A DNA stretch of 64,000 nucleotides from Cinnamomum chago (lineage: Eukaryota > Streptophyta > Magnoliopsida > Laurales > Lauraceae). Shown here one piece after another: positions 12,047 to 22,690 of this stretch. The notes under the pieces were generated by a model that saw nothing but the letters and a program-made list of their open reading frames with translations, had not been told where the DNA came from and searched no databases. The position numbers were made by a program, and so were the translations under genes. Every line of letters begins with the position of its first letter. The first letter of the stretch is position 1. The stretch covers positions 17,182,501 through 17,246,500 of the forward strand of contig CP142454.1 of assembly GCA_038049695.1 (NCBI GenBank), in the 5' to 3' direction.

Positions 12047-13879
12047 GTAAGTGTCCCTGAACGCCTCTCCTTTTCCACGCCCAAAACCCTACCATGTTTC
12101 CATTTTCTCCTTGTGATGTATGAAACCCATATCGCATTTGTGCATTTCCGCGTTTAGATTCAGCCAATATACGAAATATGGCTTCTGATTTGGTGTTTGT
12201 CTTGTAATGAATATTAACATGTGTTGGATTTGCGAACCCTAATCGTTAGATTTGAAATATTTGAATTGGATTGGGGTCGAGTGGTTCATGGGCTGGGCCA
12301 GGGTTTGGTTTTGGAGGCCCGGGTCCAATCCGAACCAGGCCCACTGTATTTGTGGACAGGGCTGGAGATTATGGAGGGTTGAGAGTTTGAGACCTTTTTC
12401 TTGTGAACCCTAGACCAGATAGAGATGTTTAACATGGCCCAAGCCTTTTACTGGTAGAGGTTATGGAGGTTTGAGAGTGGCCCAGGCTAGTGTGGGCCTT
12501 TCTTGTGGACCCCAGCTCAGATTATTGGTGTTCATGTGGCCCAAGGCCGAGATCGGGCCGGGTTGATGGGCTGATGTGTTGTGGGGCTAGCAAAGCAGGC
12601 CTGTGCCCAATCCGGGCCTAAAAAGAAAAAAAATGTATATTAAAGTTTAATTTTTTTTGAAATTTTATTAGATAGATGATTTTTAGAGCACTTTAAATAA
12701 ACTATAATAAAAAAACAAATGTTACTACAAATGATATTCTGATTTAAGTCATCAAAACTTAATAGCCTTACATTGTGCATGTCTATTTGATACAATCCAA
12801 TGTTGAATAATGTTCAAGACAATGTAAATTTTGGGCTGTACTGGTCCCAAGATCCTAAACCAGAGCCTGAATTCGGATACCAGCGAATACTGAGTCAATT
12901 TGGCTCAGTATCCTAGCCTGAGTACTTTTGTTAGTTCTCAATTGCATTGTCTTTACACTTGCTAACTTGATAACGGCCTTTTTGAGACTTCTTGATTTGT
13001 TTGATTGAAGTCAATGGATGATATGCAGATTGGAGTTCTATGTTTAAGGCTTTGCAATTGGTTATGAAAATGAATGCTTTGACACTTACTACACAATTGT
13101 GATTTTTTGAACTGAGTGTATATTTCAGTGTAGATATTTTTATCACTTGAATCGAAGCATGCACAAGATCAGTTATGTTACTCATGCTATTTAATGCATA
13201 TGACTGGATTCAAATCATATTGTAATTTTACTATTGATGTGATTTTTTTTATTGTTTTCATGTCATCTTTTTATTTTATGCCTGAACTGATAAACTCACT
13301 TTTCTACAATAAATTGTGTCTATCAGTAATTGATAAATAAAATACTGATTAACTACAGAAAATATTGTCTAGTTGCATTATTTTATGGATCCCTTTTGTT
13401 TCCTAAAGCTTGTCACTCGCATCTGTTCAAGGGAACATTGGTTTTCCAACTATTTTTTGCATTTTAATTAGGTGATTATCATCTTTTTGTGTGTTGCTAG
13501 TTTCAACTAGTGTTGCAAATTGCAACTGCACGAGGCCTTGGTCCATTTGTTGCTATTTCTCCTCTTTCTCCTAATGCCCTGACCTGTGTCCAGTCAGGTC
13601 ATGTTTAGCCTGCAGTCCAGTCAGATCACCAGTGTAGTACAGAGTCTGGCCTCAATGCATTTATATATATCGTAAAGAATCAGGTCGACCAAGGTCAAGC
13701 TAGAGGGTACTTGGAGATAGCTGTATCCTTGATCTGTTAGCAAATGGACTTGAAAACTTTGGATGGAGCTCACTCGACAGCCCTCGCACACGAAGCACTC
13801 GATGGACCCTAGCATACGAAGCTCGAATCCATCCCAAAGTTGTCTGCCTTAGCCTAGTCTGAACATCTTTGTTTCCTCT
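12047..13879. other. First part of presumed leader intron, no gene recognised
   Basis: 12240-12620 is rich in GGCCC/GGGCC words, as in degenerate dispersed repeats. The remainder is AT-rich. No conserved protein or RNA is visible. Confidence 0.4.
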
Positions 13880-14396
13880 TTGATGCAGGATAGACCCATG
13901 GACGTGTCCCCATGGGTCGAGCCACTTTTGGGCCCAGCCCAGCTATCTTAGTCTATTTAGAGTTTTATTTACTTATTTATGTTTTAAGTTGTATCTAGGT
14001 GGATGTTTTAATGTTGGCCATTGGTATATTTGGATGGTCCATATTTGCTTTAGGGTTAAGTTTTCTCTTATTTAAACATTGTAAAGCCTCTTGGCTTATT
14101 CAGACTTCATGATTAATAAAAAGAAAGTTGAGTGTTTACTCTATTCTCTCCCCTGGAAAGGGCATGGCACGAGGCCATCGGGTGTGAAGCCCCTGTGTGA
14201 GGTTTGAGCTATCCCCCTCCACTTCAGGCGTGAGGCCTGAACATATCCTTACATCCGATGGCCAAGATTAAAACATCCATCTAAATACAACTTAAAACAT
14301 AAATATGTAAATAAAACTCTAAATAGACTAAGATAGGTGGGTTGGGCCCAAAGGCAGGTCGACCCATGGGGACCACGGGTCTGTCCTTCATCACTT
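13880..14396. repeat. Large imperfect inverted repeat, ~150-bp arms
   Basis: Arms 13880-14030 and 14247-14396 are reverse complements over about 150 bp. Shared blocks include CTATCTTAGTCTATTTAGAG, TTATGTTTTAAGTTGTAT, GGATGTTTTAAT and TTGGCCAT(T/C)GG. The 216-bp loop carries a TATTTAAA box-like site and AATAAA, and resembles an LTR promoter/poly(A) segment. It may be two head-to-head copies of the same LTR fragment. If transcribed with the surrounding intron, it would form a long double-stranded RNA. Confidence 0.7.
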
Positions 14397-16119
14397 TTTA
14401 AATGTGGGACTCGACTGTCTTGGACTTGGAGTCTTTGACAACCCTCTACTGCATACAGCCGCATGGAGAGGGACCATGTGGCCTCTCTTGTGGTGCGCCC
14501 GCCCCCCCCCAAATGATCCATCTATCCGTCGCACCCACTACCCCCTGAATGTCGCAAGCCCCATGTTTTTGACATCCACCTGAATGTCATTGACCGTTGG
14601 ATTGAAATCCTAAAAAAATGATGCCTTCTAAAACCATTAATCTTGAGGGCCATGGATCAAGGGATTAAGATGTTCTAATGGACTTGAAATTTTGCACATG
14701 GGTGGACCCCATCCAGCTCTTTTGATCTCCCACCTTCCCCATAATTGTCATGACCCTATGGGCCCCGGCCCCCACAAGGGAGGCAGTGGGGATTGTACAA
14801 TCAGGGTGCTCAGGAAAGTGCGATACACACATTTCTCATAATCAAATTTGAACGAAGCCTTTATTGGCTTTCTTGTACGCAAACTTTGAGAAGTCTTTTA
14901 TTGGGTTCTTGGACTGGCTATATCATATATTTATAGATGTTTTTTGGCCCTAATTCATTTTGCTAGGTTTTGTGGTGAGTTGATACATATTTGTTATAAC
15001 TTGTTGAAATATTGCTGAAAGTGCCTCCTGTTTGGTTTAGGGAATATTTGTACTTGGGCTTGGCTGATTTGATTAATTAAATTAGGTATAAGAATCTCGT
15101 GGTGGGAATATTTGTATTTGGGCTTGCTAGGTTTTTTTCCTTTACACTTTTATAGTTTTATTTCTGAAATGGAAATTTCGGCAATTTTGTTTGGAATGGT
15201 ATGGAATTGTCATCAAGACCAGTCATGCAAGAGAAGACAAAGCGACTTTGAAGCTCCTCCCACATCACCAGCCTAACCCTGCACTTGAAATTTACCCCAT
15301 AATTCTCTGATCATACCCATAAAACCGCTTGATAGCAAAGCATTCCCAAATCTGAAAATGCGGGACCCTGGTCAGCCAATGCAATATCTATTAGAAGCAG
15401 GATGATCCAACATGATCCCTGGCAGCTCCAAGCCTCCAACTGCTTCACCCTGCAAAATTTCTCTTCCCAGTATTTAAAAGTTAGAAACCTATCCAATTTG
15501 GGTGGGTCATCCTTTGTTACTTGTTAATGCCAATTTACGACTAAGAAAAGGGAGATTGACTAACTCATTGCCATTAATAAAGTTAGAGAAACCCTTCATT
15601 CCTGAATTATTTCTGCATCCTCCACTCTTTCATCGGAAAAGTAAATAACACGAAATCTCTCTAGTGCACCAATCCAACTTTGATTGCTTAACATCTTTTA
15701 ATCACTTCCAGAAAGGACACCTCTTTCTATTTATGTTTGGTTCGTATATATAGATGCCACCCATTTGAGGTTAATCATCTAGTGAGCACAATTTCAATAT
15801 AGCATCATTGGGTAATCAACTGTAATTTATTTGCCTTTCCAAAGGTTAGAAGATCCCAACTGTAAGATGACTGAACTTTTTGGAGAATTGGATGATCAAT
15901 GTGATCAACCATATCGCCTTTATGTAGAGGTTTGTGATGCAAAGATTATAACTACATAAATGGAAGAGTATCAACTAATCTTGAAACCGTTACCCAAGAA
16001 AAAAATCTTTTAAGGATCAGTTTGTCATATCAATCTAATCTACAAGGTAAAGATCAGATATTTAGAGCCCTTTTTTTCTGCATGGAATTGAATACATAGG
16101 ATTTCATGTTCATATGGGC
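14397..16119. other. Presumed leader intron, no gene recognised
   Basis: Non-coding by inspection. A 61-codon frame at 15311-15496 on the - strand (KYWEEKFCRVKQLEAW) has a protein-like look, but I could not assign it to a family. Confidence 0.35.
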
Positions 16120-16250
16120 TCCAATAAAGGATAATTAAAGAGGTGAGGGGTGTAGAATATTAGGTAGAGATGTAGATGGGACCTTGAATTTCCTAGGATT
16201 TCAATTACTAGGGTGATGGTAGGGTATTCATTTCCCATATTCCTTGAGCC
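16120..16250 (+). repeat. Dispersed repeat family A, best-preserved copy
   Basis: AGAGATGTAGATGGGACC, TTTCAATTACTAGGGTGATGG (in part) and GGTATTCATTTCCCAT occur in order. The matching copies are near 1-120, 6300-6460 and 29990-30070. Confidence 0.5.
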
Positions 16251-16319
16251 AAACCCATTACCCATGGGGTCCAGCCCATTGGGCCCAGACCACAGGCCCA
16301 ACAGAACCAGCTACTTAGG

Positions 16320-16720
16320 AGTTTTGCAATAATTAGGAGTCTTTAAATTTAGTTTAATTTGAATTGTTTCAGAAAATTTTTGGGGATTTACTTTTCTTCT
16401 TTAGTTTCCTTTAAATTAGAGAAGATTTAGGAATTATAGTCCTGTTGGGAAAGGGATGTCCAACGATTCGTATGACTATGGATGTCCAACGATTCGTATG
16501 ACTATGTAACCCCTCCATTGGGAGAGACAACTTTCATTAATTCAATAAAGAATTGTTTGGTTTCCCTCGGTTATGTGTGTTTCTCTATGATTGAGAGCGT
16601 TTTGTGTATTAAATTCCTTGGGATTGGGCAAATCCCGATTCTAGAGTTGGTCTCTTGCTTGGAATCCATGGAGGATTTGGCAAAACCCCCGTTGCTGAGT
16701 TTGTCCACTTTTGTTAACGG
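16320..16720 (+). repeat. LTR-like fragment with poly(A)-signal region
   Basis: Poor in coding signal. It contains TTAGGAGTTTTGCAATAATT, an exact 26-bp tandem duplication at 16455-16506 (GATGTCCAACG...GACTATG, two units), and ATTCAATAAAGAATTG followed by a T-rich stretch, an arrangement reminiscent of the R/U5 part of a plant LTR. The assignment is tentative. Confidence 0.35.
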
Positions 16721-16859
16721 ATCTAAGGCTGCATCATTCCCTAGATTCATTTTCCATGAAGGGGAATATTATTTGATGGTCATTTTAGGATATTCATATT
16801 TTTTTTCTTAATCTTTTACCTCCTTTGGAAATAGAAGCCTTGGAATTCTTGGGAAGTGG

Positions 16860-18110
16860 GAATTCAATTACATGAGACAAACGTGCCTTTAGAGATAACT
16901 CCTAATATGGTGCACTGCAGGTGTACAACATGAGGTCGCTTAGCTTTGATACCTTCCCTTTCCCTGGACCTTGCAATGGGAGACTCCAAACATCTGGATC
17001 TTGGTAGTTGACAAAATTTGGCTGGAATGAGAGGCTTGGTGAAGAAATTAGTCAGTTGATTCTTGATTGGTGAAGGAACAGAATAAAGTGCAATAGTGCC
17101 TTGTTGAAGATGTCCTCGCACAAAATGGCAGTTGATCTAGATGTGTTCGTACATTCACAGAAGACTTAATTATGTGCAATTTGGACTCTGGTCTTATTAT
17201 CACAGAAGAGATGAGTGGGGTGATCAATGTGAATACCCATATCTCTAAGTAACCATCGCAACTAAACTAGTTTAGAGGTAGTATGGGTGAGAGCATGATT
17301 TTCTGCTTCAGCAGAGGAATGAGAAATGGTAGATTGCTTCTTGCTCTGCTCAAGAAAAACACAGTATCCAAAATTGCTAGCTCAGTTGGAAATGGAATAT
17401 ATTGGAGAGCGAGAAATCTGTTGGAAGAAGTAGTGCTTCTGTCATTGTTCTATCAAGATAGGTATAATGCATTGAATTGCGGACAAATGAAGAGAAGTTG
17501 GAGCAGCAATAATTTGATTGACTATATGAAGTGAAAAAGCAATTGCCAGTCATGTAGTAAGATAGACAAGGCTTCCAACGATTTTCTGATAATGAGTTGG
17601 ATCAGGTAGTGGCTTCCCATCATGTAGTAAGCTTGACATTTAATTTTAAGGGAGTTCGAACAGTTTTGTCATACTGGCCAGCCAGTGGAAATACGCCATT
17701 TACAACTTGGAGCTTAGTTAGGAGATAAAGATCAGGAGTGTAGGCAACTTTTGTCGATGAAGAAATGATTTAAGATCTACAACAAAGCAAAAGAAGAACT
17801 CATCCTTGAGAAGCAATGGGAAAACTTAGCAGAATTATAATAGCTTTGTTGATAGCCAAAACTCTGATTGGCAGTTTAAAAGCAACCAGACGAAGCACAA
17901 GGAGCTTGTTCCAGGCAATAAAGAGCATGTTTAATTCTTGGAGGTTGATGCATGTAAGCCTTCTCAGAAAGAGAACTGTTAACGAAGGCATTCTTAACAT
18001 TCATTTGATATTAGCAGCTAAGGACAAACAAAAGCTCCATAAATTAAGGTTTCTATGGATGTCAGTTTTGCTACCGGAGCTATGGTATTGTTGTTTGTAG
18101 CCTTTAGCTA
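16860..18110 (-). mobile_element. Degenerate Ty1/Copia polymerase remnant (RT and RNase H)
   Basis: On the - strand, broken across frames, Copia Pol signatures occur in the correct 5'-3' order. Reverse transcriptase pieces are at 17850-18100 (KNAF..., then LYCLEQAP, matching the Y/G-L-K-Q-A-P motif) and GKPLPDPTHYQKIVGSLVYL near 17570-17640. The RNase H start is SKKQSTISHSSAEAENHA near 17300-17360, then LRWLLRDMGIHID, HLFCDNKTRVQIAHN, and the terminal HFVRGHLQQGTIALYSV with NQLTNFFTKPL at 16864-17121. Stops and frameshifts interrupt every section, so it is inactive. It sits antisense inside the presumed leader intron of the hAT-derived gene. Confidence 0.85.
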
Positions 18111-18996
18111 TAAGACAGGCTTTATATCTATCAAATATTGCATCCCCCTTAGTTTTTTTTCCCGTTATTTATTTCTTTTTCTATTTATCTTTAATTTCTT
18201 TTCATGAAGTGTAGTATGGTGAGGCTAGGATTTGAAGAGTTCTTGTGGTTCCCAGTAGGGCATGCCTATAAAAATCTAAGCCGCTAAAAGAAAGTGCCTC
18301 ACTTAGTATGGACCCTAGCCAGATTTTACAACAAAAGAATTTAGGCACACCGATATTTGATAAATCTGATGGTTTCATGCATTCTATACATGATAAAAAA
18401 AAAACTCACTTCAAACAACTCATTTTGGATGACTCATATATGTTTTGGGCCCACCGTAAGATAGATCATGTATAAAACATGTGAACATTATATTGCAAGA
18501 ATCCATATGTTTTTATATATGATTAATCTTTCGGTTGGCCCATCTTCTATCAGAGCAGAATCTGGCCAAACTTCTAGTAGAGTGAATTTTGTTGAGGGCC
18601 TATTCCAGGAGGCATTTACTTTGAGCATTTCAGATTCCATAAGTGGGCCCCATTGAGGATCTCACAATTTTTTTACTGGTCTGAGCCTAGGAGGATCTGG
18701 AATCTAAGGTTACAGGACAATGTGGCAGACATTCTCCTTTGTTAAGGAGCCAATCTCAGCCTTTACTAAACACTTTGAACTGCAAACAAATCTCCTCTAT
18801 ATTCGTGTCTGATAAAAAGGATCTGGAGATTTTCTTTGATTAAAGGTTGTAGATTTTTTATATTTTCACACCATGCTTCATATGTAATCTTTTTATTTAT
18901 TTATTCAGCTTTCACTAAAAACATTTGGTCATCCTTTTGGAATGAATAAGACAGGTAGATGTTATTTTCTCAATGCTTTTGTTTACTTTTACGCAG
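18111..18996. other. End of presumed leader intron
   Basis: AT-rich sequence without recognisable genes. It ends in an acceptor with a good pyrimidine tract (TGTTTACTTTTACGCAG, AG at 18995-18996). Confidence 0.45.
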
Positions 18997-19015
18997 AAAT
19001 ACATCCTATTTCGAT

Positions 19016-21007
19016 ATGACAGCCAAGAGTGAAAATGAGCAAGGTACTACTGAAGTCTCCACCAGACGTAGGAGAAAAAAGTCTTTGGTATGGGAGCACT
19101 TCACTGTGGAAGCAGTGGCAGGTGGATGTGCAAGGGCATGCTGTAAACGTTGCAAGCAAACCTTTGCATACAGTACTGGTAAGAAGGTATTAGGTACCAG
19201 CCATCTTAAGCGCCACTTGACACGGGGAACCTGTCCAAAGAACCAGCTTCAACAGGATAAAAACCAACTTACACCTTATACTCCAATGACAAAATCTGAT
19301 GGGACTGCTACAGAGCAGCCCAAAAGGCGTTACCGCAGGAGCGTTAGCTTTCCAGGCATCATGTTTGATCAGGACCAGAGTCGCCTAGATCTTGCAAAAA
19401 TGATCATTATGCACGATTACCCTCTTCACATGGTTGAGCATTATGGTTTTGTTTCTTTTGTGCAAAGTCTTCAACCACAGTTTAAGATGCTATCATGTGC
19501 CACTCTTGAAGATGATATTCTTACAATTTACCAAAGGGAAAAGCAAGGCGTTATGCAACTTCTGGGAACTATACCGGGACGGATCTGTCTTGCTGTAGAA
19601 TTGTGGACATCTAGTCAGACTCTGGAATACATGTGCCTAACAGGCCATTTCATTGACAATGACTGGAAGTTAAATAGACGGGTTCTGAATGTCATTGTGG
19701 TACCTTCTCGTACTGGAGGTGCTCTGGCTGATGGCATTGCAACTTGCCTTATGGATTGGAGTATGGAGAACAAGTTATGTGCTGTCACCTTGGATAACTG
19801 TTCTTTAAACGATGATATTGGTTCAACTCTTAAAGACAACCTGTCCAGCAAGAACTTAATTTTACCCAATGGCCAGTTATACATTGCAAGTTGTTATGCT
19901 CACATCTTAAACATCACTGTTCAGGAGGGGCTAAAAGCAATTCATGAAATCATATATGTAGTCCGTGAAAGCATAAAATATGTGAAAGCATCGCAAGTGC
20001 ATGAAGACAAATTTGCAGAGATTGCGGAACAAATTCAAATCAATAGCACAAAGACTCTATCCATCGATGTTCCGACACAGTGGAACACAACCTACCAAAT
20101 GTTGGTGACTGCATTAGAGTACAAGGAAGCATTTTTCTACTTGGCAACGTGTGACTCGAACTACAACCAATCACTGTCAGTGGATGAATGGAAGAAGGTA
20201 GATGCTCTTTGCAAGTACTTGAAAGTTCTGTATGATGCTGCGAATGTCTTCAAGGGAATGGCATGCCCAACTGCAAACATGTACTTCCATGAGGCATGGA
20301 AGATCAAGTTAGAGCTGTCCACTGCAGCAGTGAGTGAGGATGCTTTCGTCAGTACTGTGATAAGGCCAATGCATGAGAAATTTGATAAATATTGGAAAGA
20401 ATGCAGTATCATCTTAGCTGTTGCTGTAGTTATGGATCCACGATTCAAGATGAAGCTTATTGAATTCAGCTACTCAAAAATCTATGGTGATAATGCGGGT
20501 GATTACATTAAGTTTGTCCATGATGGTCTTCATGAGCTTTATCTTGATTATGTTGCACAACCATTACCATTAACACCAGCTTATGTGGAACAAGGACCAA
20601 CCAACAATGCTGTGGAAGGAACCCTTCTTTGCAGTGATGACGGGCTTCTAGACTTTGATGTGTATATTTCTGAAACTGCTAGCAACCAACAGACGAAGTC
20701 GGAGTTGGATCAATATCTGGAAGAGGCAGTCTTACCCAGGGTATATGAGTTTGATGTCTTAAATTGGTGGAAGCTGAACAAAGTCAAATACCCAACACTC
20801 TCAAAGATGGCCCGAGATATCTTGTCAATCCCGATGTCAACGCTTACTTCGGAGTCCATGTTTAGCACTGGGAGCCGAGTGCTCGATGACCACCACAGTT
20901 CATTGCGACCAGAGACGGTACAGTCCATCATCTGTGCAAGAGACTGGCTTCAGCAGCTGGAAGAAACGCCGGAACCTTCCAATGCCATTGTCAAAGTGGA
21001 GTACTGA
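19016..21007 (+). CDS. DAYSLEEPER-like domesticated hAT transposase (BED zinc finger protein)
   Basis: One uninterrupted exon of 663 codons. I take the ATG at 19016 because the 19 upstream codons of the open frame cross a strong acceptor (AG at 18995-18996) and look intronic. Domains: basic region (RRRRKK, about 17-22); BED zinc finger (about 23-75, CCKRCKQTF then TSHLKRHL and C); hAT RNase-H-like core with IPGRICLAVELWTS (about 187-198), VTLDNCSLND (D260), SCYAHILN and TQWNTTYQML; C-terminal hAT dimerisation region (about 561-645) with NWWKLNKVKYPTLSKMARD, TSESMFS and SSLRPETV. Overall similarity, including MHDYPLHMVEH and GFVSFVQS, points to the Arabidopsis DAYSLEEPER group, nuclear DNA-binding proteins needed for normal development. 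The residue at the first catalytic Asp is Glu (E195). No terminal inverted repeats were seen around it. An active hAT element is unlikely. Confidence 0.9.
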   Translation: MTAKSENEQGTTEVSTRRRRKKSLVWEHFTVEAVAGGCARACCKRCKQTFAYSTGKKVLGTSHLKRHLTRGTCPKNQLQQDKNQLTPYTPMTKSDGTATEQPKRRYRRSVSFPGIMFDQDQSRLDLAKMIIMHDYPLHMVEHYGFVSFVQSLQPQFKMLSCATLEDDILTIYQREKQGVMQLLGTIPGRICLAVELWTSSQTLEYMCLTGHFIDNDWKLNRRVLNVIVVPSRTGGALADGIATCLMDWSMENKLCAVTLDNCSLNDDIGSTLKDNLSSKNLILPNGQLYIASCYAHILNITVQEGLKAIHEIIYVVRESIKYVKASQVHEDKFAEIAEQIQINSTKTLSIDVPTQWNTTYQMLVTALEYKEAFFYLATCDSNYNQSLSVDEWKKVDALCKYLKVLYDAANVFKGMACPTANMYFHEAWKIKLELSTAAVSEDAFVSTVIRPMHEKFDKYWKECSIILAVAVVMDPRFKMKLIEFSYSKIYGDNAGDYIKFVHDGLHELYLDYVAQPLPLTPAYVEQGPTNNAVEGTLLCSDDGLLDFDVYISETASNQQTKSELDQYLEEAVLPRVYEFDVLNWWKLNKVKYPTLSKMARDILSIPMSTLTSESMFSTGSRVLDDHHSSLRPETVQSIICARDWLQQLEETPEPSNAIVKVEY

Positions 21008-21270
21008 ACATGTGCAGGTATGATCACTTTGAGTTCCATGTTTAGGCCTGGGCTGGCTTCTAACTGTAGTGTAGTGCAAAGGATTTTCCGTTTATTGGAT
21101 CTTTAGCTTTTTTTAGCATCTTGTCTAAATTACCTTGTCTCTGTATAATTACTATTTAGATCGGACCATGCTACTTTCCAGAGAACATTAAACTTTTTCT
21201 AAGGAAAAAATCTTCATTAGATGGAAGATGGATATGTGGCTGCTGCATGAAATTGTGTTTTTTGACTTTG

Positions 21271-21450
21271 TTTTGATTGGCCCTGTCAAGTGTTGTCCAT
21301 TCTTTGCCGGCTGATATTTATTGATTTATCTGAGAGCCTCTACCGTGGATGTACAGCTTGTTTCGATTGGCCTTGTCAAGTGTTGTCTATTCTTTGCAGG
21401 CCGATAGTTTATTGATTTTATCTGAGAGCCTCTACTGCAGATGCGTGGAA
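21271..21450. repeat. 90-bp tandem duplication downstream of the hAT-derived gene
   Basis: Unit 1 at 21271-21360 and unit 2 at 21361-about 21450 share GATTGGCC(C/T)TGTCAAGTG, CATTCTTTGC/TATTCTTTGC and TCTGAGAGCCTCTAC. They lie in the probable 3' UTR or just beyond it. Confidence 0.8.
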
Positions 21451-22520
21451 ATCCTAGGGAAGACTCTAGCCAGCTATGCTTGGCTGGCAACAGTTTCTTC
21501 CGTTGGATATTTGTTCAACAATGCTGTTCCGAAGCCTGAATAGAGGTTTTTGTTAAATTGGTAGTCGGGTATAAAAAGCTTGTCATTTTTGTGTTCAGCT
21601 GACCCAGATGCTTGTTTATGGTGATTATGAATGCTTGGTGCTATTTAATTTTTTAAGAGAGAACCAACAATGGCCCAGAGGAAAGTAAATAAAAAACAGA
21701 AGTTACATTGGCCAGAACCTCTCAGCCCCACCATCCCTTCCAGAGGTTCATCAGGACAACACCAGTGATATCATCTGTGTTTCAGTAATTGCTTATTTAA
21801 CCAAAAAGATCTGGGTGAGAACCCGATTAACAAGCAGGTTTGACTCGAGGTCGCCAGCGTACCCGAATAATATCCGCTTACCTGATATTTATAAATATAT
21901 ATATATATATTGTTTTATGTATGTAATAGTAAATACTATATTGATTTACTTTTACAATAAATAAATAAACTAAAAGCATTGCTGGCCCAGTTAGTACCTG
22001 TGCTTGATTGCACACACAACGTCTCCTTTGACTCTCTGCAAGCATTTCGATGTAAGTGCCTGGAGTAAGGTTCAAACCATTTGGGTACATTAGGGCTAAT
22101 CCGGGCATATAGGTAATAATAAATCAGGTCTGGATTCAGCTTTTGTTCAACTATGGACCCGTACCAAACCCATTTTGTTCATTCAGGACCAGAGTCAGGT
22201 TTGTGGGGAGCTTCGTCTAGGTCCAACAGTTCAAGCTAAATCGGGTCCAGATATGAGTCTGGGTTCACCATGGACCTGTTCGATACTTGACTAGTTCACA
22301 TCCCTTTTTTAAGTCCCTAGTTGGATTGTCTCTACTCATGCCTACAATGTTGTAGCTTTTTTTTTTCATAGCAAATCTATGTCTCTAGGGCATGTGAGTT
22401 TAGATCTAGCAATTCAGATTTCATAATGATTTACACTGGAAAAGCCCTTTAGTTTTCAGAAATTGATTTCTTTCTGTGGTGATTTTTAATGGTCTGCAAA
22501 AAATAAAAATAAAAACCCTA
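21451..22520. other. Spacer, no gene recognised
   Basis: It includes a (TA)n run near 21893-21910. No conserved coding or RNA features were seen. Confidence 0.4.
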
Positions 22521-22690
22521 AGGGATAGTAGCTCAGTTGGCCTAGGATCGAAACTGCACTATGACACTGGGGCTATAAGGGAGTTTACCCGGTTTCTCTC
22601 TGGGCCCAAAGGGATTAGTTCAGCCCAAAGGATTGGGCAAAATTTTACAAGACGCATTCTAAATCCTCAACCCCACCCTGAGACCCCAAC
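22521..22690 (+). mobile_element. SINE-like tRNA-derived repeat
   Basis: It starts GGGATAGTAGCTCAGTTGGC, which contains an exact pol III A-box consensus (22529-22539). Downstream is GGGAGTTTACCCGG and GGGCCCAAAGGG, also seen in reverse at 26931-26985. A B-box-like GGATCGAAACT occurs, but too close to the A box for a working tRNA promoter, so a deletion or a coincidence is possible. Confidence 0.4.

Noticed and set aside
19615..19884. Minus-strand frames inside the hAT-derived exon
   Set aside because: They are shadows of a conserved 663-codon plus-strand frame.
22529..22555. tRNA gene suggested by an exact A box
   Set aside because: No cloverleaf can be drawn and the B-box-like word is only a few bases away. 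A SINE-type repeat is the better reading.
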